Shown: positions 39,292 through 47,685, counted from the first letter of the stretch. The stretch: 64,000 bases of DNA from Sneathiella sp. (GCF_002694385.1 NZ_NZMB01000021.1:42570-106569), one strand, 5' to 3'. A program made the numbers and translations. Notes: generated from the letters alone by a model not told the origin.

Positions 39292-40152
39292 TCATGATTT
39301 TGATTTGAAATAATCCGGCTCGCTTTTGCGCAAAAGATTATACACACCATCGGCGCCGCCTTGGGCAGCCAGACGGGCCGTATCGCCCCAGGCGCCATTG
39401 AGGGAACCGGCTCTGATTCTATTACGCTGGCGGATTTGCCCGACCTGCTCGCCGTTGCGCCGTTCCAGGCTCCAGACAAGTTCAATAACCTGGGTTTCGG
39501 CAACGGGCGGCGTCAGGTCGGCGCTGCCACGGACAATAAAGGTGGCGCCGTTTTCCGTGGGCAGGACGGTGAGGCCGAGGCGGACCAGCTCGTTCTGGAT
39601 GGCGGCGGCAAGGCTTTCTGAGCCATCTCCCGGTGCGCCTTCGACGATGGGCACAAACAGGGTGAGTTTGTTCTCATCTTCAAGGGTGAGACCATCGCCG
39701 CCCAGCAGTTTGTCGATATGGCTGGCGGAACTCAGGACCAGCCGGTCAAAGCTGGGGGCGGGGATTTCCCCGGCGACCATCACCGGAGGCAGTTTTTCCC
39801 GCGCATAAAGTCCGGTATTGCGGTTTTGCGGATCGAAGACTGTCCAGTCCAGATATTTGCCGTTTTCCGTATCGACAATGCTGCCGCGCACATAATAGCG
39901 GTTCGGCTGGGCGTCCCCGGCGAAGGCGGCAATCCCAAGCTGCTGCAGCTTTTTGGCGACAGCCTGTTCCAATTCGGGCGGACCATCTTTCTCAACCTCG
40001 ACATAAAGCGCGGCCCGTGGCCCCGGTGCGGCCCGCCAGGAGGATTTATATTCCGGCTGAAACGGGCGTTCCAGCGGTTGGCAGGCGGCGAGCAAACCAA
40101 GGGAGAGGGCCAGCAGGATTTTTATGACCGGATTACATTGCACAGGTCGCAA
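39292..40152 (-). CDS. Putative outer-envelope lipoprotein with an internal duplication
   Basis: The 286-residue product has a lipoprotein signal (VIKILLALSLGLLAAC, lipobox LAAC), so it should be lipidated by the product of lgt at the head of the same gene run. The mature part holds two related halves. ALYVEVEKDGPPELEQAV with LQQLGIAAF and YYVRGSIVD matches LTLFVPIVEGAPG with LVRLGLTVL and FIVRGSADL. I do not recognise a named family. There is no ATG near the start: TTG at 40152 or GTG at 40143 must be used, both inside the small peptide gene. Confidence 0.75.
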   Translation of the reverse strand: MRPVQCNPVIKILLALSLGLLAACQPLERPFQPEYKSSWRAAPGPRAALYVEVEKDGPPELEQAVAKKLQQLGIAAFAGDAQPNRYYVRGSIVDTENGKYLDWTVFDPQNRNTGLYAREKLPPVMVAGEIPAPSFDRLVLSSASHIDKLLGGDGLTLEDENKLTLFVPIVEGAPGDGSESLAAAIQNELVRLGLTVLPTENGATFIVRGSADLTPPVAETQVIELVWSLERRNGEQVGQIRQRNRIRAGSLNGAWGDTARLAAQGGADGVYNLLRKSEPDYFKSKS

Positions 40153-40198
40153 GCACTCCCAGCAGACAGAACAGGATGAAGATCACCATATAGGGCAT
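40133..40198 (-). CDS. 21-residue hydrophobic membrane peptide
   Basis: The frame starts MPYMVIFILFCLLGV and is one membrane segment with almost no soluble part. On the minus strand GAGG lies 6 bases before the ATG, a clear ribosome site. Its end overlaps both possible starts of the lipoprotein gene, so its translation could open that start. It is too short for routine annotation and I know of no named homologue. Confidence 0.5.
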   Translation of the reverse strand: MPYMVIFILFCLLGVLATCAM

Positions 40199-40231
40199 TT
40201 TTGCCTCTTCTCACAAGTGGGGGACATCATC

Positions 40232-40999
40232 TCAGATCTCTTTCAGGGCAATGGCGGAAAGTTGCCGACCATAGTCCGCCTCCCCCCGCTTTGTCATGCG
40301 CCGATAGCTGTAGAAAAGCGTCTCTTCGGCGCAGGTATCCATATCGAGATATTCAATGCCGCCGATATCCAGCTTTTCAAGGTCGGCGCGGACGAAGCCG
40401 CCGAGATCGAACATATGGTGTCCCGCCTTCTCCGACGGGATAAAGAACCGCCCGGCGTCCGGATCGGCGGCGAGAAAGGGGGCAGGGAACTCCGGTCCCA
40501 CCTCATAAGATTTTTGTGCGATGGCCGGGCCGATGGCCATCTGTATGCGGGCGCGATTCGCGCCGAGGCCGATCATGGCGTCCACGACTTTTGCGCCGAT
40601 CCCGCCTACAGTGCCTTTCCATCCCGAATGCGCGGCGCCGATGACGCCCGCCTCCGTATCGGCGAACAGCAGCGGGACGCAATCGGCGGTGAGAATGCCA
40701 AGGGCGATGCCGGGCAGGCGGGTGACCATGGCGTCTGCTTTGGGGCGGGGATCGAGCGGCCTGTCATCCTCAATCACCACAACTTCGGTGCTGTGTATCT
40801 GGTGCACGGTGCGAAGGGCCGCCCCATCCAGCCCGATCATCTGCATGGCGCGGACCCGGTTCTCCGCTACCCGGGTCGGATCATCCGCCGATCCGGGGCC
40901 ACAGTTGAGCCCCTCATACACACCCTCGGATAATCCGCCTTCGCGTGTGAAAAAAGCATGGGCGATGCGGTCGTCAGTCAGGTTCCGGCTTGTCAGCAT
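40232..40999 (-). CDS. pgeF: Purine nucleoside phosphorylase/laccase-domain protein PgeF (YfiH)
   Basis: PgeF-type proteins have a copper or zinc site. They have been linked to editing of peptidoglycan precursors and to purine nucleoside cleavage. The ATG at 40999 gives MLTSRNLTDDRIAHAFFTRE and 255 residues. Signatures are HQIHSTEVVVIED, LTADCVPLLFADTEAGVIGAAHSGWKGTVGG (split Cys and His ligands) and CAEETLFYSYRR. It begins 1 base after the methyltransferase stop. Confidence 0.93.
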   Translation of the reverse strand: MLTSRNLTDDRIAHAFFTREGGLSEGVYEGLNCGPGSADDPTRVAENRVRAMQMIGLDGAALRTVHQIHSTEVVVIEDDRPLDPRPKADAMVTRLPGIALGILTADCVPLLFADTEAGVIGAAHSGWKGTVGGIGAKVVDAMIGLGANRARIQMAIGPAIAQKSYEVGPEFPAPFLAADPDAGRFFIPSEKAGHHMFDLGGFVRADLEKLDIGGIEYLDMDTCAEETLFYSYRRMTKRGEADYGRQLSAIALKEI

Positions 41000-41000
41000 A

Positions 41001-42065
41001 TCAGTTCCCAAATCCCTCTGGTGGTGTTGGCATATTATGCGCAAAGGCCATTGCCTTGAAAAGGGTTCCCATTTCTGCGGCGCTGGTCAGGCGGCGGAGC
41101 TGCGCATCCAGCGCCTTGCGCTGCGCCTCATCGGCCTTCTGGCGGAGCAGATGGTGGCGCGCCTCAATCCCCAGCCGTTCGAGAAAAAGTCCCTGCGGCG
41201 TCGGGCCATGGACTTCGATACCATGCGCTTCGGCGATTCTTTTGAGTGTGGCGAATTTCACATGGGCGGTCAGATCCTGCTCCCCGGGATGGGAGAGAGG
41301 GGCGGCATGACGGTGTTTCCGGACAGCCTGAAAGCTATCCCCCATAATCTTTTCTGCGGGGCCGTAGTCAATGATGAGGGCCGCGCCGCTGGATGTGCGC
41401 AGCCGGCCAGAAATGTCGGCAATGAGTGTCTCCCCCATTGGGCAGCTTTCCAGGATATCGCCCTCCGCGCTGTCCGGCGCCGGACCGACATCGACGCTGT
41501 CAAGTGACAGCGTAAATTTGAAATCCGAGCCGTCATGGGTGACGCATCGCTCATGCCATTTGGTCCCTGTCCTGACATATTGATGGATCGGCAGGGCATC
41601 GAAAAACTCATTGGCAATGAGGATGATCGGCACTTCCGGCAGATCGGCAAGGCTCGTATGCCATTTGACATGATAACCGCCGAGCAGGGCGGCCTGTTTC
41701 TTTTGCAGCCGGGGACTCATCTCGATCAGGCGGATATCGGCCGCCTTCAGGAACCCCGGCATCAGCCGCGCACTGCGCAGCGCATCACTCATCAGGGTGC
41801 CGTTTCCGGGGCCCATCTCGATGAGCAGAAACGTCTCGGGACTGCCGAGTTTCATCCACACATCTATGGCCCATAAGCCGATCAGTTCGCCGAACATCTG
41901 GCTTGCTTCCGGCGCCGTCAGAAAGTCGCCTTCCGGCCCGAAGGGCTCCGCCGCCGTGTAATAGCCGTATCGAGGGTGACTGAGGGCAAGTGTCATATAG
42001 TCATGCAGCGAAATCGGGCCGTCTTCGGCAATCCGGGATTTCAGAATATCCGTCAGAGGACTCAT
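41001..42065 (-). CDS. MidA/NDUFAF7-type SAM-dependent methyltransferase
   Basis: The 354-residue protein belongs to the COG1565 family. It shows GPISLHDYMTLALSHPRYGY at the start, LTAPEASQMFGELIGLW, the SAM motif LIEMGPGNGTLMSDALR and LIANEFFDALPIHQY. The eukaryotic relative NDUFAF7 methylates an arginine of a complex I subunit; the bacterial substrate is not established. It overlaps lgt by 4 bases and precedes pgeF, a common alphaproteobacterial order. Confidence 0.92.
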   Translation of the reverse strand: MSPLTDILKSRIAEDGPISLHDYMTLALSHPRYGYYTAAEPFGPEGDFLTAPEASQMFGELIGLWAIDVWMKLGSPETFLLIEMGPGNGTLMSDALRSARLMPGFLKAADIRLIEMSPRLQKKQAALLGGYHVKWHTSLADLPEVPIILIANEFFDALPIHQYVRTGTKWHERCVTHDGSDFKFTLSLDSVDVGPAPDSAEGDILESCPMGETLIADISGRLRTSSGAALIIDYGPAEKIMGDSFQAVRKHRHAAPLSHPGEQDLTAHVKFATLKRIAEAHGIEVHGPTPQGLFLERLGIEARHHLLRQKADEAQRKALDAQLRRLTSAAEMGTLFKAMAFAHNMPTPPEGFGN

Positions 42066-42871
42066 GCAGGCGTGCGGCGGGGCCGGAACATAAAGTAAAG
42101 CCCGACAATCAGGATGGGCAGGGACAGGAGTTGCCCCATGGTCAGCCCGCCGATCAGGAAACCGAGAAAGGCGTCGGGCTCACGAAACAGCTCAACAAAA
42201 CTGCGAGCGATGGCATAGCCCGCAAAAAACAGGCCCATAATAAAGCCGGGCTTTTCGGCAAAGCGGGTTCTTCGGAAGAAGAGCAGCACGAGAAACAGCA
42301 GCGCCCCTTCAAGGACGGCTTCATAAAGCTGGCTGGGATGCCGTGGCTCTGGCCCGCCGCCCGGAAAGACCATGCCCCAGGGAACATCGGTCACCCGGCC
42401 ATATAGCTCCGCATTGATGAAATTGGCGATTCGTCCGAAGAACAGCCCGACCGGCACGACCATGGAAAGCAGGTCGCCAAAGTCGAGAATGGTGATTTTC
42501 TGGTGTCGACAATAAAGGATCGTTGCCAGCACGACGCCGAGGAAGCCGCCGTGAAAGGACATGCCGCCCTGCCAGACCATAAATATCTCTGCGGGGTGAA
42601 AGAAGTAATAGTCCGGCTTGTAAAACAGGACATAGCCGAGCCGCCCGCCGAGGATCACGCCGAGCGTTGCCCAGATCAGGAAATCATCGGCCTGCTTCGG
42701 CGTCACCCGCGATCTGGTATCGCGGGCAAAATACATCATCAGCCGCCAGCCGATGATCAGACCGGCGACATAGGCAAGGGCATACCAGCGGATGGCGAAC
42801 GGCCCGATCTGCACAAGGACAGGGTCAATTTCGGGAAAGGCGACTGCCGAGAAAAGGGTCGATAACGTCAT
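42062..42871 (-). CDS. lgt: Phosphatidylglycerol:prolipoprotein diacylglyceryl transferase
   Basis: Lgt attaches diacylglycerol to the lipobox cysteine of prolipoproteins. The ATG at 42871 gives 269 residues with about seven membrane helices. Signatures are YALAYVAGLIIGW, GGRLGYVLFY, GGMSFHGGFLG with the essential histidine, and GRIANFINAELYGRVTD. It heads a minus-strand run of five genes ending in a lipoprotein. Confidence 0.96.
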   Translation of the reverse strand: MTLSTLFSAVAFPEIDPVLVQIGPFAIRWYALAYVAGLIIGWRLMMYFARDTRSRVTPKQADDFLIWATLGVILGGRLGYVLFYKPDYYFFHPAEIFMVWQGGMSFHGGFLGVVLATILYCRHQKITILDFGDLLSMVVPVGLFFGRIANFINAELYGRVTDVPWGMVFPGGGPEPRHPSQLYEAVLEGALLFLVLLFFRRTRFAEKPGFIMGLFFAGYAIARSFVELFREPDAFLGFLIGGLTMGQLLSLPILIVGLYFMFRPRRTPA

Positions 42872-42895
42872 GCGGGCCACTATATAAAGCTGAAG

Positions 42896-42917
42896 GTGAT
42901 ATTCGCAAGTATATCAC
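42896..42917. promoter_or_regulatory. Palindrome in the lgt-ubiK divergent region
   Basis: GTGATAT (42896-42902) and ATATCAC (42911-42917) are perfect 7-base inverted arms with an 8-base spacer. They lie between the divergent starts of lgt (42871) and ubiK (42988). It is a candidate operator; no known regulator consensus fits. Confidence 0.35.
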
Positions 42918-42987
42918 GGCTAGGCGATTGCATTCATGTATCGCTGTTGCCATTATGGGGCAAATCTTTTTTAAAGGAATGATCACC

Positions 42988-43317
42988 ATGCAGACCAATA
43001 CACGCCTTTTTGATGATATTGCCCGTCTCGCCACCGGCGCGCTCGGCACGGCGCAGGGTGTGAAGGCGGAATGGGAAAATCTGATCCATCAGAAGATGGA
43101 GAAAGTCATCGCCGGGATGGATCTGGTCCCGCGGGAGGAGTTTGATGCGGTGAGGGCAATGGCCGCCCTGGCGCGCGAAGAAAATGACGCGCTGAAAGAT
43201 CGTCTCGCTGCGCTGGAAGCGAAGATCGAGGCTCTCTCCAAACCGGTCCCGGCAAAACGCAAGGCCGCCCCTGCGAGAGCGGCGAAGCCGAAAGCGGACG
43301 ACAGCGGCACGGCCTAG
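42988..43317 (+). CDS. ubiK: UbiK-type accessory factor (BMFP/YqiC family)
   Basis: UbiK helps ubiquinone synthesis in proteobacteria. The 109-residue protein has an N-terminal amphipathic region (TRLFDDIARLATGALGTAQG), a conserved VPREEFDAVRAMA segment and a C-terminal coiled coil (LKDRLAALEAKIEAL), then a Lys/Ala-rich tail. AAGGA (42974-42978) sits 9 bases before the ATG at 42988. The ATG at 42979 is too close to that site. Confidence 0.85.
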   Translation: MQTNTRLFDDIARLATGALGTAQGVKAEWENLIHQKMEKVIAGMDLVPREEFDAVRAMAALAREENDALKDRLAALEAKIEALSKPVPAKRKAAPARAAKPKADDSGTA

Positions 43318-43359
43318 TCGGCAAGCGCAGGCGACGACCGGTTCTTTCTTCCATCATAT

Positions 43360-43466
43360 TTATCCACAAGAAATAACGCTCCCGACCATATTCCCTGTTG
43401 CGCCGCAACGCGCGGGAGACTACGCTAGATTTATGGTGTTCGTTGTGAAGCAGCACCATATATGGT
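43360..43466. promoter_or_regulatory. Dyad-rich leader of ybjN with a DnaA-type box
   Basis: The 233-base gap before ybjN holds TTATCCACA (43360-43368, an exact DnaA box) and GTTGCG-C-CGCAAC (43397-43409). It also holds the 12-base palindrome ACCATATATGGT (43455-43466) and single copies of the same half-site at 43385-43390 and 43432-43437. These are likely protein sites or RNA structures; the factors are unknown. Confidence 0.4.
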
Positions 43467-43550
43467 CTGTAGTAGATTTCCTTACCGGCGCACGCTTTGC
43501 GGCAGGTGACAGGGCGCCGTCGGCGGGATAGTTCTGAAAGGAATGGCTCC

Positions 43551-44057
43551 ATGACGTCCTTGTATCTCTCTCACGAAGAACTAGACGACCCCAACCCCCT
43601 TGACCTCATCGAAAGCATTATTGTCGATAACGACTGGTCCTTTGATCGGCAGGGGAATAATGAACTGACCGTCGGGGTGGAGGGGAGCTGGTGCCAGTAT
43701 CATCTCTGGTTTTCCTGGCGCTCCGATCTCCGCGCCATCCATTTTTCATGCGCCTATGACATCAAGATCCCCGACCGCATGTATCCGATGATTTATGAAT
43801 TGCTCGGCCGGGTCAATGAACGGATGCCAGTCGGTCATTTCGATACCTGGCGGGAAGAAGGGATGGTGCTGTTCCGGCATTCCCTGCTGCTGGGAGGCGC
43901 CCCGGTTTTGACCAGCGAACAGATACAGGCGCTGGTGGAGATCGGCATGGGCGAGCTTGAGAAGTTCTATCCGGCTATCCAGTTCTGCCTATGGGGCGGC
44001 AAGACACCGGAAGAGGCGATTGAGGCGGCCATGTTTGAAACCATGGGAGAGGCATAA
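43551..44057 (+). CDS. YbjN domain-containing protein
   Basis: The 168-residue protein contains a YbjN-type fold (ESIIVDNDWSFDRQGNNELT, YHLWFSWRSDLRAIHFSCAY, VGHFDTWREEGMVLFRHSLL). The family resembles type III secretion chaperones in shape, and its role is unclear. AAAGGA sits 8 bases before the ATG at 43551. It precedes proC by 4 bases, an order I associate with alphaproteobacteria. Confidence 0.85.
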   Translation: MTSLYLSHEELDDPNPLDLIESIIVDNDWSFDRQGNNELTVGVEGSWCQYHLWFSWRSDLRAIHFSCAYDIKIPDRMYPMIYELLGRVNERMPVGHFDTWREEGMVLFRHSLLLGGAPVLTSEQIQALVEIGMGELEKFYPAIQFCLWGGKTPEEAIEAAMFETMGEA

Positions 44058-44061
44058 GGCC

Positions 44062-44874
44062 ATGAAGCTTTCCCTGCTTCTTGTTGGCAGCGGCAAGATG
44101 GGGCAGGCGATGTTAGGCGGCTGGATCGATAAAGGGATCCGGCCAGCCGATATCGTCGTTGTTGATCCCGGTCCGGAAAATCTCGCTATTGCGGCCAGAC
44201 TCGGCTGTCAGGCCGTGGCCACCGTAGATGACATCCCCAAGGCATTCCGGCCCGATGTGCTTGTCCTGGCGGTCAAGCCGCAGGTTATCCTTGATGTGCT
44301 GCCGACCTATCGCGCCTTCGCGGCGGCGGGCAGCCTGATTATCTCCATCGCGGCAGGTACCCGCCTTGCAACTTTCGAGGCGGCGTTCGGAGCCGATGCC
44401 GCGATCATCCGCACCATGCCGAATACCCCGGCCGCCGTGCATCAGGGAATGATGGTGTCCTGTGCCAATGCCAGTGTCTCTCCGGCGCAACGGGGGATTT
44501 GCGATCAGCTGATGCAGGCTATTGGCGAGGTTGCCTGGGTGGAAGATGAAGCATTGATGGATGCGGTGACCGGCCTGTCCGGCTCCGGCCCTGCCTATGT
44601 GTTTTATATGATCGAATGCATGGCAGAGGCGGGCGTCAAGGCGGGTCTGCCGGAGGCGCTGGCCGTTCAACTGGCGCAGCAGACGGTTGCGGGGGCCGGG
44701 GCGCTGGCGCGTCAATCCTCTGACTCGGCGGCGCAACTCCGCGTGAATGTCACCAGCCCGAATGGCACCACGGCGGCAGGGCTCGCTGTCCTGATGGATG
44801 AAAAATCGGGGCTGGCGCCGCTCATGGAAAAGACAGTCGCGGCGGCAACCGAACGCTCAAAAGAGCTTGGTTAG
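44062..44874 (+). CDS. proC: Pyrroline-5-carboxylate reductase
   Basis: ProC catalyses the last step of proline synthesis with NAD(P)H. The 270-residue protein starts LSLLLVGSGKMGQAMLGGWI (Rossmann glycine-rich loop). It shows LVLAVKPQ, RTMPNTPAAVHQGMMV and the C-terminal signature VTGLSGSGPAYVFYMIECMA, ending LRVNVTSPNGTTAAGL. It lies 4 bases after the ybjN-type gene. Confidence 0.96.
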   Translation: MKLSLLLVGSGKMGQAMLGGWIDKGIRPADIVVVDPGPENLAIAARLGCQAVATVDDIPKAFRPDVLVLAVKPQVILDVLPTYRAFAAAGSLIISIAAGTRLATFEAAFGADAAIIRTMPNTPAAVHQGMMVSCANASVSPAQRGICDQLMQAIGEVAWVEDEALMDAVTGLSGSGPAYVFYMIECMAEAGVKAGLPEALAVQLAQQTVAGAGALARQSSDSAAQLRVNVTSPNGTTAAGLAVLMDEKSGLAPLMEKTVAAATERSKELG

Positions 44875-44949
44875 CCGTTAAAATCAATAACACACTTTAA
44901 AGTAGAATAAAAATTACCATATTCTTTCTTTTAAGAGAAGGAGGAGGAT

Positions 44950-45513
44950 ATGGTCGAAACATCTGGGGAAGCGGCGTCTGGCAACAGTGTCAGTGACGAT
45001 AGCGCATCCACGGCAGGCGCGGACAGTGGCACGGCATCCCCCGCAGAGGGCCCAAGCGCCCCGAGTGGGACAGGTGGTTCGGGCGGCGCAAGCAGCGCAA
45101 GCGGCGGCGGGCCAACGGCGGCGGGGGGGATGATCATCCCTGATCTTAGCGCCATTACGGCGCAGCAGAATGACAATATCCAAAAAATGACGGCCGCCGT
45201 TCAGTCGGCTTCCGGGGGATTGCAGGAGATTGTTTCGCAGCAGCGGGCCGTTCTGCAACAGACCATCCAGAATTTGCAGACCTCGCTGGATGCTTCTGTG
45301 ACGGCGGCGAAAGCGGGCCCGGCAGGGACGCTTGATCTGAAGCCGGAGGTGGATAATCTCAATCTTACCATCGACAGCCTGACGAAATCGGCGGAAACAT
45401 TGACGGCGACGACGGGAAAATCCTTCGATGCGATCAATAAATCCATGCAGCAGTCGCTGGACACAATCAGCAAGGTTGCTGAAAAATTTTCCTCCGGTGG
45501 ACAAGGCGGGTGA
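44950..45513 (+). CDS. Phasin-like coiled-coil protein with a low-complexity N-terminus
   Basis: The 187-residue protein has a Ser/Gly/Ala/Thr-rich, probably disordered first 60 residues. Long amphipathic helices follow (LSAITAQQNDNIQKMTAAVQ and LTKSAETLTATTGKSFDAIN). The helix pattern resembles phasins, which coat polyhydroxyalkanoate granules, but I cannot confirm the family. GAAGGAGGAGGAT directly precedes the ATG, a very strong ribosome site suggesting high expression. The upstream 75 bases are AT-rich and probably hold a promoter. Confidence 0.7.
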   Translation: MVETSGEAASGNSVSDDSASTAGADSGTASPAEGPSAPSGTGGSGGASSASGGGPTAAGGMIIPDLSAITAQQNDNIQKMTAAVQSASGGLQEIVSQQRAVLQQTIQNLQTSLDASVTAAKAGPAGTLDLKPEVDNLNLTIDSLTKSAETLTATTGKSFDAINKSMQQSLDTISKVAEKFSSGGQGG

Positions 45514-45563
45514 TTTTCACGGGGCTTTGCCCTAGTCTCTCCCCATTCAAGGAGAGCAGATAG

Positions 45564-45905
45564 ATGACAGAGCAAATTACATTTGATGACTTTCTGAAGG
45601 TGGATATTCGCGTCGGCCGGATTGTCGAAGCGGCGGTTTTTCCGGAGGCCCGCAAGCCTGCCTACAAGCTGGTCATTGATTTTGGCGATGAAATCGGCAT
45701 TCGAAAGAGTTCAGCTCAGATCACCAAACTGTATCAACCCGAAGGATTGGTGGGCAAACTGGTCATGGCGGTTGTCAATTTTCCTCCGCGCCAGATTGGT
45801 CCGGTCATGTCGGAGGTGCTGGTTCTGGGTTTTAGCGATGCGCAAGGGAATATCTCGCTGGCCGCGCCGGACCATGACGTGCCGGTCGGCGGACGGCTTC
45901 ATTAA
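45564..45905 (+). CDS. csaA: CsaA-type tRNA-binding protein
   Basis: The 113-residue protein is a single tRNA-binding OB fold related to the C-terminus of methionyl-tRNA synthetase. It shows FLKVDIRVGRIVEAAVFPEA, YKLVIDFGDEIGIRKSSAQI and VVNFPPRQIGPVMSEVLVLG. CsaA has chaperone-like activity in other bacteria; tRNA binding is the safer statement. It lies between two coiled-coil proteins of unknown role. Confidence 0.92.
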   Translation: MTEQITFDDFLKVDIRVGRIVEAAVFPEARKPAYKLVIDFGDEIGIRKSSAQITKLYQPEGLVGKLVMAVVNFPPRQIGPVMSEVLVLGFSDAQGNISLAAPDHDVPVGGRLH

Positions 45906-45929
45906 ATAAACCGAGATAAGGCGGATGCG

Positions 45930-46298
45930 ATGAGCGAAGAGGAGAAGACGGCGGCAGGGGGGACGGAGGCCGCGCAAACGCAAATGCCTGCGCCGCCGGA
46001 TCTTTCCCCGCTTTTTCAGAAGCACAGCCAACAGATTGAGGCGGCCTGCCAGAAGGCCGGACAAGCCTTTTCCGCCATCAAATCACGGGATCAGGATCTG
46101 TCGGCGCTGATTGAAACCCTCAATCAGGAGGTTCAGAAGGTGTTCGTAATCGCCGCCGCCGCCAAGTCACCGGAGCTGGCGCTGGCCAGCATTCCGCCTG
46201 TCCTTGCCCTCGCCAATGCGGCCTTCGCCGAGGTGCCGCTGACCGACCAGAAAAGTCAGACAGCCCTGCAGGCCGCCTTCGCACCGTTTGCGGAATAG
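45930..46298 (+). CDS. Small helical protein of unknown function
   Basis: The 122-residue protein has a short disordered acidic start and then two predicted long helices (LFQKHSQQIEAACQKAGQAF and LSALIETLNQEVQKVFVIAA). The layout resembles the protein at 44950-45513: a low-complexity leader, then DLS and a Gln-rich coiled coil. No signal peptide is seen. It follows csaA by 24 bases and converges with the kinase gene. I do not recognise the family. Confidence 0.7.
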   Translation: MSEEEKTAAGGTEAAQTQMPAPPDLSPLFQKHSQQIEAACQKAGQAFSAIKSRDQDLSALIETLNQEVQKVFVIAAAAKSPELALASIPPVLALANAAFAEVPLTDQKSQTALQAAFAPFAE

Positions 46299-46317
46299 CT
46301 TGCTGACGGGGTAGCGG

Positions 46318-47685
46318 TCAGCGGGGCAGGCGAATTTCAACCCTGAGGCCGCCGGTCGGCGCCTGTCCAAGGGCGATCTGGCCGCCGTGCCCATGAATGA
46401 CATCACGGGCGATGGTCATGCCAAGGCCGCTGCCTCCCGTTTCCAGATTGCGCGACGGGTCCAGCCGAAAGAAGGGACGAAACACATCGCGGCGCTTGTC
46501 TGCAGGGATGCCCGGGCCGTCATCGTCAATAAGGATCACAATCTCCGAGGGGGTTTCTTCAACCGTGATCCAGATTTCATCGGCATATCGCGCGGCGTTG
46601 TTAACCAGATTTGTGATGCAGCGCTTGAAACTGTTCGGCCGGATGTCGGCGCGGAAGCTCTCGGGTTTCGTGGTCAGAGAGACGGCCGTTCCCTGTCGCC
46701 GGGCGTTGGTGACAATATCATTCATCAGCTCGGGAAGATCAGTATCCTCAACGGCTTCGGCTTCCTGACCGCGGGCAAAAGCAAGATAGCCTTCGACCAT
46801 TTTTTCCATGTCGGCGACATCGTCCTCAAGACTGCTGCGGCTTTCCCCGTCCGGCATCATGGCCAGTTGCAGCTTCATGCGGGTGAGGGGCGTGCGCAGG
46901 TCATGACTGACACCCGCCAGCATTTCGGTGCGCTGGGTAATCTGACGCAGGATGCGGTGCTTCATGACATGAAACGCGCGGGAGGCGGAGCGGATTTCCT
47001 GTGCGCCGGATGGTTTGAAATCCTCGACAAACTGTCCCTTGCCGAATTGTTCCGCCGCCGTTGCCAACTGCCGGATCGGCCGCATCTGGTTGCGCAGGAA
47101 CATGAGGGCGACCCCAAGCAGGACAAGGGAAATCGCCACCATCCACATGACAAAAATATAGGTGGTGGTGGAAAACAGCCGTTTGTCCCGCACAATGACC
47201 TGGAGGATGCCGTCGGGAAGCTGGATCAGGATGATCACGGATTCCAGTTTCTTGTTCGTTGAGATGTGAAAAGGGCGGGCAGGCAAGCTTTCCCGCAGCG
47301 CATTCACAAGATGACTTTCCAGAAAGCCGAAACTCTGCTGTTTGTCGCTGCCTTCGGGCAGGGTTTCTCCGTCGCGGATACTGACAGCAAGACGCATCTG
47401 GCTACGGGCAATGGCGAGAATATCCGCTTCTGAAACTTCCCCCGGAAACCGGTCCCGATACGAGATAACGGCGGCAACGTCTCCGGCCACTCCTTGCGCA
47501 AGACGGCGCGCAACATCATCCCAGTGCCGTTCGTAAAAGATATAGGTCACCAGAATCTGCAACAGCAGAATGGGCAGTACGACAATCAGGATGGAGCGGC
47601 CAAACAGCGTCCGAGGCATCAAATTCTTGAGGAAGCCGCCCGTGATTTTCTTGTATATCAGATGCAGTCTGGCTAATCCGCCCAT
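46318..47685 (-). CDS. EnvZ-type sensor histidine kinase
   Basis: The 455-residue membrane kinase has a helix at about residues 28-48, a periplasmic sensor region and a second helix near 175-195. A HAMP domain follows, then the phosphoacceptor motif VSHDLRTPLTRMKLQLAM near residue 255. The ATP domain has NNAARYAD (N box), DDGPGIPADKRRDVFRPF and GGSGLGMTIARD. Its start overlaps the end of the response regulator gene by 13 bases, so the two are a cognate pair. The signal it senses is unknown. Confidence 0.93.
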   Translation of the reverse strand: MGGLARLHLIYKKITGGFLKNLMPRTLFGRSILIVVLPILLLQILVTYIFYERHWDDVARRLAQGVAGDVAAVISYRDRFPGEVSEADILAIARSQMRLAVSIRDGETLPEGSDKQQSFGFLESHLVNALRESLPARPFHISTNKKLESVIILIQLPDGILQVIVRDKRLFSTTTYIFVMWMVAISLVLLGVALMFLRNQMRPIRQLATAAEQFGKGQFVEDFKPSGAQEIRSASRAFHVMKHRILRQITQRTEMLAGVSHDLRTPLTRMKLQLAMMPDGESRSSLEDDVADMEKMVEGYLAFARGQEAEAVEDTDLPELMNDIVTNARRQGTAVSLTTKPESFRADIRPNSFKRCITNLVNNAARYADEIWITVEETPSEIVILIDDDGPGIPADKRRDVFRPFFRLDPSRNLETGGSGLGMTIARDVIHGHGGQIALGQAPTGGLRVEIRLPR

